Shown here: positions 8,890 to 18,398 of the stretch, piece after piece
How the letters are laid out: the number at the start of each line of letters is the position of its first letter
Position numbering within the stretch: the stretch's first letter is position 1
Assembly: GCF_000003605.2 (NCBI RefSeq)
Contig: NW_003116946.1
Location: forward strand, 762,532-786,522
Origin: Saccoglossus kowalevskii
Lineage: Eukaryota > Hemichordata > Enteropneusta > Harrimaniidae
Length of the DNA: 23,991 bases
Direction of reading: 5' to 3'
The notes under the pieces: generated by a model
Told to the model about the DNA's origin: nothing
Database searches by the model: none
What the model saw: the letters and a program-made list of their open reading frames with translations, nothing else
Translations under genes and position numbers: made by a program

Positions 8890-11400
8890 CATCAAATTAA
8901 GATTCTGCTAAAAAATGAATATTGAATATTGATATTGAAAGAATTGTGATAATATCTGCATTCATTGTTTGAGAATATATTGTTTGTTTTATGAAGTCTT
9001 AAATTCTTATACAAGATTTGAAAAACTTTGAATTACATAATGTTTCCCGCCTAAATTTGAGTACATAATTTTAACTTTTTGTGAAAAAATTGTGTTGTTT
9101 ATTTGGTGGAAGGAGACATATTTGGTGTTAAAAGATTAATATAGGTTTTCAGTGAGCACAGGACAATGTAAGAATGTTTTTCTTTAAACATTGAATTGAA
9201 ATTTAATTACAGGAGCATTTTAATGAACTAATGGTCGGCTATTGTGTGTATGCTAACTTCTATTAAAGGTACCATTGATACAAACATAACATTCGTGCAG
9301 TGGATGAGAAAAGTATGTTTATACTGTTGACATGGTTCCCAGTTGATCAACTGTATTATAACACTTAGTCATGTTAATTAAATTACAGCAGTGACATATG
9401 TTTAAAAACCACATAACAAAAATATTCAAGTACTTTATATTTAATCAATGGATATGTACGTGTGCTGTATGCTATATGCTGTAAATATATTTTGTTAATT
9501 AAATTGTCATCAATATCCATGTCCAAATTTGTTTCTGAGAGATTGATAATATGATGATGTATTACCCGAGGCATGGTTGCCATGGCAACAGATATTATTC
9601 TGGAAGTCTTGACCTTATATAGAGTTAAGATAAAATTTAAAGAATGGGAAAAAATTTGGAATTGCTTTCGTTGTTCTATAGGTCAAAATTGAAAAAGAAA
9701 ATGCTCACCTTCATCCTGAGATTTATTTTCATTGTACCTCATTTCCGTTAAACTCCACGTTTCACATGTCATTAATTTTTACGCTTTCTGCGTGTTGAAG
9801 TAATTCATAAAAGTCACGCTCCTCGTCTCCTCAGCATACGCGTTAAAAAGCCCGTCGTCATGTGTATAAATCACCACTGCATGGTTTGAAAAACATTTTG
9901 TTTTTTATGGTGATTGCATTTTTGTTTTCATGCATGTTTCTGATGTTCCAATTATTTTGGGTATCGATGATCTGGGAATTCTGATTGAGTATAAACCCCA
10001 TAATGTAATTGTCTGTTGTCTTTGATGGGATTACTTTAATTGCATTTCTTGTAAAGTTAAATTACATTCAACACAATTTGGGATCAAGTTTACTGCATTT
10101 TTATGAAACCTTCTTTTTTTTCTCAGCCAACACTCGTACCCAACATTTTACACCTGTCGTTAATATCCCAAGTCTCGCATCACACAACACAAATTGATCT
10201 GACTGAAGTACATTGTACTAGTAAAAATTCTAGATTCTATTTATTGTGTATTTATCTATATAATCTTTCCATAAAAATCATTTACAATTTTAATACCATT
10301 CACCCAGCTGTGTATCTATATTTAGTTCCATTTAAAGTTTATAATGAAGATACAGACAAGGGAATCCTGGTTATACATATTGCACATCTCACTTTATAAT
10401 AATATGCTAATTTCTTTGTGTAATGAAAACGCTATACAATTATGTTGACTACTAGTACAGTAATGTTATTTCAAAACTGCCAGCTGATGCCTATATTTCA
10501 CGTTGCTAATTACCCCGACATCACACAGCCGACAGCCTTATCATTTTGTCTTTCAACTGCTCCATCAGCTATTTATCCTACATCACTTACAGATGAGGGT
10601 ATTATTTGCAAATGAACTTCATTGAAGAGTTATGCAAAGTTATTTTGCATCTAACCAACCTTAAAAGACTAAAGTTAATTAGATTAAGGTCAAACTTAAG
10701 TAATCACTCTCTCAGCACAAATTTTAAACCTATATAATTTTTTGATAATTTTCAAAAATTTTAAGCAAGATTTGTAGCCAATAGGACATTATGCCCATTT
10801 GGTCCAAAATGATCAAAATAAATAAAAAACAGAAAAAAAATGTTTCGCTGAGAAAATTTTAATTTTATTATTTTGGAAAGAAAAAAATCAAACAATGTTT
10901 ATTCCTCAAAAAACTTGAAAAATCATTTGGTATTTGATAATATACACACAGTATTAAATTGTTTATTATAGAACGTACATCAGTGTGAATAATAAAGCCA
11001 GATATTTACTTGAAAAATACAAAGGCACGTGTGTTCATTGATGTATCAGTGTGCAACCAGAGAAACCAGTGCACTGCAAGGTGCCTGCATATGTGCTGGT
11101 AATGTCTCACTGACCCACATCATTGTCAATGATATTAAGAGTAGATAAATATAAGGACTAGTATCTTTAGTGTTATAGAATCTCATTGAAATCGCATAAA
11201 TAAACCACAGATATATATAAAGACTACTAGTATTTTCTAATTTTCCAATGTTTGGTTCTAGCTGTCTTTGATTCTGAAAATGTAATACACAGATTAAACT
11301 AAAACATGTTTTGTTCCTGTAAATGGGAGCTTAAGTTGTACCTCAGTGTGTGTATAATACATGTAATTATTAAGTGGAAAGGTATAGTGTTACCATGTCT
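8890..11400. other. Intron 1, AT-rich stretch with one strong motif
   Basis: No gene recognised. A small CpG-containing patch lies at about 9815-9870. The X-box at 9576-9589 is listed separately. Open frames near 10009-10399 are AT-rich and featureless. Confidence 0.45.
9576..9589. promoter_or_regulatory. Perfect RFX X-box palindrome
   Basis: GTTGCCATGGCAAC is a perfect 14-bp inverted repeat and matches the RFX-family (DAF-19 in nematodes) X-box consensus at every position. RFX factors control cilium genes and some immune and secretory genes in animals. Position in the intron suggests an enhancer element, but occupancy is inference. Confidence 0.5.
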
Positions 11401-11438
11401 GTTGTCGTCTGGTGTTGTTGTCGTCGTCGTTGTCGTCA
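11401..11438 (+). repeat. (GTC/GTT)n trinucleotide microsatellite
   Basis: Imperfect run of GTT and GTC triplets directly joined to the repeat-like block that follows. The joint appearance suggests that both arrived or expanded together. Confidence 0.75.
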
Positions 11439-11575
11439 TTAAAACTTACTGGTGACCAGGATAACTTAAGCAATTTTTGTCCAATCTTTTTGAAACTTGG
11501 TTATGTTATGAATCCATGTATAATCTCAGTGTGACTGCAGGCTCATGAATTGTTGGAGATATAGGTGTAATTTTG
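11439..11575 (+). repeat. Dispersed-repeat-like block next to the trinucleotide run
   Basis: Starts ACTGGTGACCAGGATAAC (with the near-palindrome TGGTGACCA), then TTTGTCCAATCTTTTTGAAACTTGGT. The word GAAACTTGGT recurs in three other repeat blocks of this window on the same strand. From memory, invertebrate genomes carry many copies of similar blocks downstream of GTC/GTT runs. Family name unknown. Confidence 0.35.
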
Positions 11576-12273
11576 TAATTGAAGAATGTGTAACAATATC
11601 CAGGTGTCTGTTAGTGAGTGAAAATACGAATTGAACAGTGTAATCAAATACAATTGAATACTGATAAGATCAACTTGAGAATAGATCAGTTTCAGCTTAG
11701 CTGATAAATTTTAATAAAATAAATATATACTGAGAATATTTATAGTTAACTAGCACTCTTATTTTTACCTTGCCCGGAATTAAAGTTCTGTGAGGGAATA
11801 ATGTCTGTCCTTCTCATTGTTGTTACCTTTTTGTCATGCTATACATACAAATTTAGCTAAAACAAAACATTTCTTAGACATAAAATTAAGCAGAGAAATG
11901 GGGACATTTGTACTGCTGATGATTCTGAGAACCAGAACTATCAATGCATATTTCAGCATTTACTTAATTTATATCAGATAATCACTGTGATCAACAATCA
12001 TCAGTGTGAATAATGTTTCCCGCAAAGTATATTTAAAGTATTTTTCATCAAAATTGTGAGTATTTTTCTTGTCAAATTTTAAATTACTGAGAAATTTTGT
12101 TGTACTGTTTTGAAACTTTCATAAATTCATATCATATTCTATAAAAGACCATGAGATTAATACCATACTGAGATACAAAAAATTACTGATGACCTCATTG
12201 TTCTAGGGTAATACCATTGTGCAGACTCATAGATTCTCTTTTGACATGTCTGGATTGATAATATTCAAATTTC
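11576..12273. other. Intron 1, no feature seen
   Basis: AT-rich sequence with only short frames; nothing recognised. Confidence 0.4.
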
Positions 12274-12334
12274 ACACATAAATCATGTTACACATAAATC
12301 ATGTTACACATAAATCATGTTACACATAAATCAT
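12274..12334 (+). repeat. 16-bp perfect tandem repeat, 3.8 copies
   Basis: Unit ACACATAAATCATGTT is repeated three times without change (12274, 12290, 12306), then partly (12322-12334). Perfect identity points to recent expansion. Confidence 0.95.
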
Positions 12335-14404
12335 AAATTGATTTCATGATCCAAATCAAGAATGGCAGCCATTTAAAGTAATTGTATTCAAGTTTTATAA
12401 TCAATATGTCATATCTTGCGTTATTTGGCTACCAAAGTCTACTTTTGTCATCTAATACATAAATCAAACCTGTGTAATATTGTTCGTTTGGTTCAAAATT
12501 AACAGAGAAATTATAGAAAAGATAACTGAAATATGCAAAACGTTGTACATACTAAAAACCATTTTTGTATGTTGACAAATTATGTATGTTCAATCCACAG
12601 CCACAACAGTAACTAATCACATCCTCAGATGCAAGTGCTAAAATTACTAATCTAATCATAATGAAAACATACAATTGTAAAGTACTTATTTCTGTCCATG
12701 TCAGTTCCTTTATCCACAACCTCTGAGCAGTTGTAAATTATGACCTGCTTCTTTTGACCTTTTCAATGTCATGACACATGGAGCTTAACTTTTCAGAAAT
12801 TGAAATCTCATAGTATGTGTATTTTAAGTAATCAGAATTAGGTCTGAAATGCTGTATTATACATTTTTGCTTTCAAACATTGACATTATTTGTGAATATT
12901 CAAATTAGGAACCATACATTATTGCTATCATGTTTTTCCATGACACATATCTGCTGGAATATTCTCTAGGTCTGTTATGCATATTTTCCAAGATTGATTT
13001 TTTTATATCAATCGCATATGTAGTCCAGTTTAATTAATTAATTTTATTTAGAAAAAAATGCTTTCAAAAATCCATTACTGTGTTCTTACTAGGAAAAGTT
13101 GTGCTCAATAATTAAAAAGATAAGGAAATCATCTTACATTCACACCATCATTCTTACAAGAGACAATGTCGCTGACTCGCAGATAAACCATACATTTCAA
13201 TCAATCAATAGTTGACATATCTAGGCAACATGAAATGCCATAATGATTTACATACATATAGTCTTGTTAAAACCATTAAAATGACATTTGATGTATATTA
13301 CAGTTTTTCTCAAAAATAAATTTCACATATTGTTGACTAACATTAAAATGATTTTTCATAGACAGATTTTGACACAAAATATTGTCACTGCTATATGAAC
13401 TAAAATATGCAAAAACAAACAAACAAACACACAAACAAACAAATAAATAACATTCATGGAACACATCCAGTCATGTCTCATTGCAAATGTACTTGATTGA
13501 TTCTCATGGCAAACAAAAGACTGAATAATAGTGTAAAAGTGGTGTCTCATGATTTCTTTGTGCAGTCTCTGGGATTGACAGTTTCCTCTTTAAATTGACT
13601 TTCTTGGTTGCATGTTTTATGGTTTATAAGTATGTGTGCATGTTAAAAATATGTCAAAAAGAACAAGATTACTGTCTAATGCTGCCAGATGTGCTCATTT
13701 ATCTTGCAATCGATTTATTTAGATCAAATGATTATTACACTAATCCCAAAGCTGGCTAATGGGATCTGACATACATGTATGCTGGGATAGTCATATTAAC
13801 GGGTCACCAATTTTATTGAATGTCTTGAGAATTTAACTTTTTTTTCTAAAAGCGCATTCAATTACCAATTGTTTTTTTGTATCTGCATGAGTACTTGAAA
13901 TGAAGAGCAGGACATTTGACTTTTCTGTTGTGATGAATAGATTGATAGAATCTGTCATTTATCAGACCTGATGAAACTGGGACACCAAACAGCAGTATGT
14001 ATCTTTCCTATGGTTCAACCAATCAGATGCACTTTTACTAATGTTTTCACCAGTGTTCTGTAAGAGTTGTTGCAATTGGATGAGATTGTAACTGGCAGCA
14101 AATAACCCTGTTACAGTATATGAGACTATCAATTGAAATAAAAAAGATTGAATTCTAGTTGAGTCGTAAATTATGCATTTTATTAAACCTTGTTCATGAT
14201 TCACCTGCCAAAACAGATATGATTGATTCAGTTCTATATTGTCTATTGTTACTACATCCTGTTATTAGGTGATAACTTCATATTAAGTCACAAAAAAATG
14301 TGATACTTTTGATTAATTTTTAAAAATTAAATTAAAAATGTGTATGCAAATATAGGCAGACATGACATGTTTACAATTGGAATATTCACATTTACTTTTT
14401 TTAG
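12335..14404. other. Intron 1, AT-rich stretch
   Basis: No gene recognised. Contains a (CAAA)n run (listed) and an 18-bp all-AT perfect palindrome at 14313-14330. A minus-strand frame at 13962-14204 lacks family features. Confidence 0.4.
13411..13449 (+). repeat. (CAAA)n-type microsatellite
   Basis: Imperfect CAAA tetramers with one CA interruption, ending in AAAT repeats. Confidence 0.85.
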
Positions 14405-14512
14405 AAACAAAATGGAACCTAATAAATATTGAACTACATGTAATTATTTTGAGGATACAAAAAACAAAATGGAACCTAATAAATATTGAACTAATTATTT
14501 TGAGGATACAAA
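14405..14512 (+). repeat. 57-bp tandem duplication
   Basis: Copy 1 (14405-14461) and copy 2 (14462-14512) are identical over their shared length except that copy 2 lacks six bases (CATGTA class) after GAACTA. The start of a third copy (AAACAA) follows. Young duplication. Confidence 0.92.
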
Positions 14513-14746
14513 AAACAATTCTTACCAATCAAACAAGATTATTTTATTCTAAAACGTCTTTTGGATTTTTATGGTGCATAGTCTCAGTACAAGCATTGCA
14601 GGAATATCTTTGTCTGCAAAAAAACCAATAAATATAATCAAATATGGTCTTACCCGAATCGACATGAGACTGTGCGAGTCGTATGCCTCATTTCCTTTCT
14701 ACAAATTAATCATTTGTAGCAAAACGTTGCGTCACAACTTGCCCCA

Positions 14747-14766
14747 TGACCTCTGACCCCTGACCC
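14747..14766 (-). promoter_or_regulatory. Triple DR1 array of nuclear-receptor half-sites
   Basis: Plus strand reads TGACCT-C-TGACCC-C-TGACCC. On the minus strand this is GGGTCA-G-GGGTCA-G-AGGTCA: three RGGTCA half-sites with single-base spacers. DR1 is the classic site of RXR homodimers, HNF4 and COUP-TF. It may equally be a 7-bp minisatellite that happens to read so. The next-door palindrome CTACAAAT/ATTTGTAG (14699-14719) is a separate small hairpin. Confidence 0.45.
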
Positions 14767-15380
14767 CCTGTGTATGTTTTATGAGGTTATCAGAACAATA
14801 TTGTAAATTGCATATTTTACTACACTCAATCATACCTACCTTACCTGTATGCAGTATTTAGTGCGAATAAAACTGATTTATAAAAGCTCTACGCTTGGCA
14901 AAAAAAAGCACTTTGTGGTGCTGGAAAAATATAAGCTTTCTGAGTCTCAAGTTAAGAAATTAGGGTACTAAACTACATGCTTGATTTAGTGTCTGCGATG
15001 CATGCGGTGTATATAACAATGTTTTTAAATGCTGACTTCCAAACTTTGGTAGTGTAAGCTTTACACACTTTCATTTCTGTTCATGTTCCCTTGTTATAGA
15101 GGCTCTGTTCTGATGCATATTGTTGTCATGCAGCCCTGTACCAATTAGGGAAGTGTATATTAAGAGCTGCATTTATAATGGGAGAACGTTTACAGAACTG
15201 CAGGAGCGAGCTAACTGGAGAACTTGAGATTAGATTGGGCCGACTTTGTTCAGACTCCTGTATGCTAATAAAGTAACTTAATTAGAAAAGTATTTGAGAC
15301 ACCGAATATGTCATAATGACAGCAACTATATGCTTTGCTTCTACCAATATGAATGGTGATGGTTTCGAGAATGGTGCATG
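14767..15380. other. Intron 1, no gene seen
   Basis: Somewhat less AT-rich than the surroundings from about 15100; no recognisable frame or RNA. Confidence 0.4.
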
Positions 15381-15419
15381 TGAGCGACAGGCAGTTAAAT
15401 TGTAACTGTCTGTCCCTCA
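15381..15419 (+). repeat. Near-perfect hairpin, 17-bp stem and 5-base loop
   Basis: The 5' arm (15381-15397) pairs with 15403-15419 over 17 positions with one C-C mismatch and one G-T wobble, around an AATTG loop. In RNA it would fold strongly. The loop and arms are too short for a normal microRNA precursor. It could be a small inverted repeat or the core of a decayed palindromic element. Confidence 0.8.
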
Positions 15420-15479
15420 AGTAGCATATTTTTTTGATTGTTCATACAAAGGATACAGGGATAGCCTAGGGTGAATAGT

Positions 15480-15660
15480 TAGGAACCTAGGAACCGATCC
15501 ACAGATAGATCCACAGACAGTGACATTATTCAAAATCTATTAAAAACAGGAACCAACCCAACAGACCTTTGAGGATAGGTAGATTGGAGCATCTGTCTAG
15601 TTGTATGAACTGATCCTAGTTGTATGAACCTCTAAAAACAGTGACACTCGAACATTTGAC
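15480..15660 (+). repeat. Short local duplications
   Basis: GATCCACAGAYA is repeated in tandem with a 12-bp period (15496-15519), and CTAGTTGTATGAAC is repeated with a 19-bp period (15597-15629). Several CCTAGG and AGGAACC words recur nearby. Confidence 0.7.
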
Positions 15661-16448
15661 CCACAAGACAGTTTTCTTGCTCAACCTAGCCTCATGCAAG
15701 TCGTCAACAAAGTGAAATACCAGCCCTCTCACTTTCTGACCAAACTTTTATCTGACGGAGAATCAAAAAGAAGGATTCAGTGCAACTCCAATCTTTATAC
15801 CCTTGCTCACGTAAATTGTGGGTAGCGAGCAAAGCCCTGAGCAGGTAATTTTCAGGATACAAAACATACAGACGAATCTCCTATGACCATCAGCTGTAGG
15901 GTTAGCATACAAATCATGCCAAGATGGACTTCTTCGACCCTCACATTTGTCAAGTCAGAGATGGACTAACTATAGCTTTCTAGTCATATGCGAATGGCAA
16001 ATGTTTTCATTACTCATTAATTGTCAGACTGTGAAGCTTAGGGCTTAAGGAAACTTGGTCAAGGTTCACAGGTGATTGTGTTTGCACTAAAATAGTAAGA
16101 AGAGACAACAGTGACATTCAATATCCGGAACTGTCACCTGCCCCAAAATAAAAAAAAAAAGTATTTATTGGATTACACCATAATCCTTGCATTAATTGAA
16201 CTCCTCTATAACAGACAAAAAAAATGTCCTAGAGAAAAAGATGCGGTTTTAATTGGTCCCTATTCAGACTTGATGTACATGGGTGAGTCTGTGTGTGCGT
16301 TCCAATCTGTATCTTACATATTAAACATACCTAAGCTGATCACATACAAACTTCACACATGCATCAAATGTCAAAAGTTATTGACTCCTGTGTGCGAAGC
16401 ACAAAAAGGGAGTCTTTGCAGTTAGTGTGTCTGTCTGTGTGTGTGTGT
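15661..16448. other. Intron 1, moderate-GC stretch
   Basis: No gene recognised. A 104-codon frame at 16111-16425 (+) is not ATG-supported by context and has no domain. GAAACTTGGT occurs at 16050-16059. A TG/TC microsatellite (about 16424-16450) leads directly into the array. Confidence 0.4.
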
Positions 16449-17515
16449 CTGTTCCACTGATATCTCAAGAACCATACATTGATTTTTGATGAAACTTGGT
16501 GTATAGATGCTCTGGGCCAATGTGCAGATTTGGTTAGGTTTTGGTAAAAATCCATGCATATTAATTACCTAATTTGCATGATAATTAGCTGATTTTTAGC
16601 TGTTCCATGACTGTTCCACTGATATCTAAAGAACCACTCATTGGATTTAGATGAAACTTGACACATAGATGCTCCAAACTAATGCACAGATTTGATTAGT
16701 TTCGGGTAAAAATCTGTGCAATATTAATTACCTAATTTGCATAATGATTAATAAATTTTCGGCTTTTCAACTGATATCTCAAGTACTAATCTTCACATTT
16801 CAATGACACTTGGTACATAGATGTCATAGGACACTGCACAGACCTGGTAGTTTTTAGAGTAATATCAGTATATATTAATTACCTAATTTGCATAATTAAT
16901 TAATTTTCAGCTTTTGATATTTCAAGTAGTAATCATCACATTTCAATGACACTTGGTACATGTTGTACATAGTTATTTAAGGACTGTGCAGACCCCCGAT
17001 TAGTTTTTGGGTAAATATTTGTGCATATTAATTACCTTATTAGCATAATTAGTTAATTTTCAGCTTTTTGCCTGATATCTCAAGTACTAATCATCATATT
17101 TCAATGAGACTTGCTACATAGATCTTCTAGGACTATGCAGAGACATGATTATTTTTAATTGTATATTAATTACCTAATTTGCATAATGTTCCACTGATAT
17201 ATAAAGAATTGGATTTTAATGAAACTTTTAAAGAGAACTATGCAGAGACACAATTAGTTTTTGGCAAATGTTTATGCTTATTAATCACCTAAGTAACATA
17301 AATAATTTACACTGATATCTCAATTACTGATCATCACATTTGAATAAAATTTAGTACATAAATGCTCTAGGACATTAGACAGGCCTGATTAATTTTGGGT
17401 CAAAATTTGTTCATATTAATTCTCATTAGCATAATAATTCATATTTTTCTTCTGTTCTGTTCATATTAGTTACATGATTTACATACAAATGTAATTAGTT
17501 TTCAGCTTTTCCATC
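16449..17515 (+). repeat. Array of seven and a half diverged 117-162 bp units
   Basis: Units start at about 16449, 16611, 16768, 16916, 17071, 17188 and 17310, with a half unit at 17458-17515. Each has, in order: CTGATATCTCAAG near the start, a GAAACTTGGTACATAGATG-like middle, a GCAGA...GATTAGTTTTTGG part and a TTAATTACCTAATTTGCAT end. Units 1, 2 and 6 share TTCCACTGATAT plus AAGAA; units 3, 4, 5 and 7 share CAAGTACTAATCATCACATT, so two subtypes exist. Strong divergence between units means an old array. A TG/TC microsatellite abuts the left edge. Confidence 0.85.
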
Positions 17516-18111
17516 AATAGCACATGGGAGTTCTTTCTAAGCTTTCTTTGATTTTCAACCTTAGTGTAAATCCTTTACATAGAGTTTGGTAATATTATTG
17601 GTTGCCTTGATTTCAAATGGATTCTATGGAAGTTTAAAAGGTTCAATTAAAATTAATTCCTAAAAATTGAAACTTTTCTTATGCGATGCACCTTCAAAAG
17701 TTAAAACTGTCGTCACTGGCCTATAGACAAAAGTGTAATGACATGATGCCTGTGTACAAGATCATGAACAATATTGACTGAATTCCTATTATCCTGCTTG
17801 AAGAGGTCATTGCCAAAAACTCACAAAAGGTCATTGCAAACTAGAACTGAGTAGGAAGTTGTTCAGTCATTGTCAGTCAGTCATAAATGATTATGAATTC
17901 ACTCCCTGACAATATAATTACCTTCAGAACAAATAACACTTTCAAATTTCACTTTACTTTATCACTGGCAAAAAGATTTTTATATAGAAGTATTCAGTTT
18001 TATTTAAAAAAAAATGTCTGGACTTGAATTCTACAGGCGTATAGGCTCTTTTTCCATATTCTACTATATTACATGTATATGTATTTGTTTGGGGATCAGA
18101 TTCACAATGAC
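17516..18111. other. Intron 1, no gene seen
   Basis: AT-rich. AGGTCATTGC occurs twice (about 17803-17840) and short TCAGTCA repeats lie near 17862-17885; nothing else. Confidence 0.4.
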
Positions 18112-18398
18112 CAGATGGCGGCCATTTTATTGTTAAAAATGCATCAAAATCATGCATTTCTGTCATTCTAGAACCAGTTATTAGTCCTGCATTGATAGAG
18201 TTTGCTCAAACTTGGTATGAACATTGAACAGAATGGGTTCTTGTAGCTTGTCATTTTGTTTTACAGATTTACTGATTTTGCCACCTTGTACATCGTGTCA
18301 CACATATGCAAATCACATGCATTTGTTTGACAATTCAATTTAAAATGGCTGAATAGTGGCCATTATAAAAGTCAAGCAGTTCTGCCATTCTGGAACCA
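18112..18398 (+). repeat. Diverged repeat pair with ATGGCGGCCAT motif
   Basis: Copy A (18112-18177) carries AGATGGCGGCCATTTT, close to the YY1 motif AANATGGCGGC, and ends TCTGTCATTCTAGAACCA. Copy B (18342-18398) has AAAATGGCTG, GGCCAT and ends TCTGCCATTCTGGAACCA (16 of 18 equal to A). Between them lies TCAAACTTGGTATGAA. A short relative, AATGGCAGCCATTT, is at 12361-12376. It looks like a dispersed repeat rather than host regulation. Confidence 0.5.

Noticed and set aside
14313-14330. 18-bp perfect AT palindrome
   Set aside because: Made only of A and T, so expected to arise easily in this composition; no neighbouring structure supports a function.
15381-15419. Hairpin as a microRNA precursor
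   Set aside because: Stem of 17 bp with a 5-base loop is shorter than an animal microRNA hairpin.
16364-16555. Minus-strand 63-codon frame across the TG repeat and first array unit
   Set aside because: It lies on a microsatellite and a tandem repeat unit; other units do not keep the frame.
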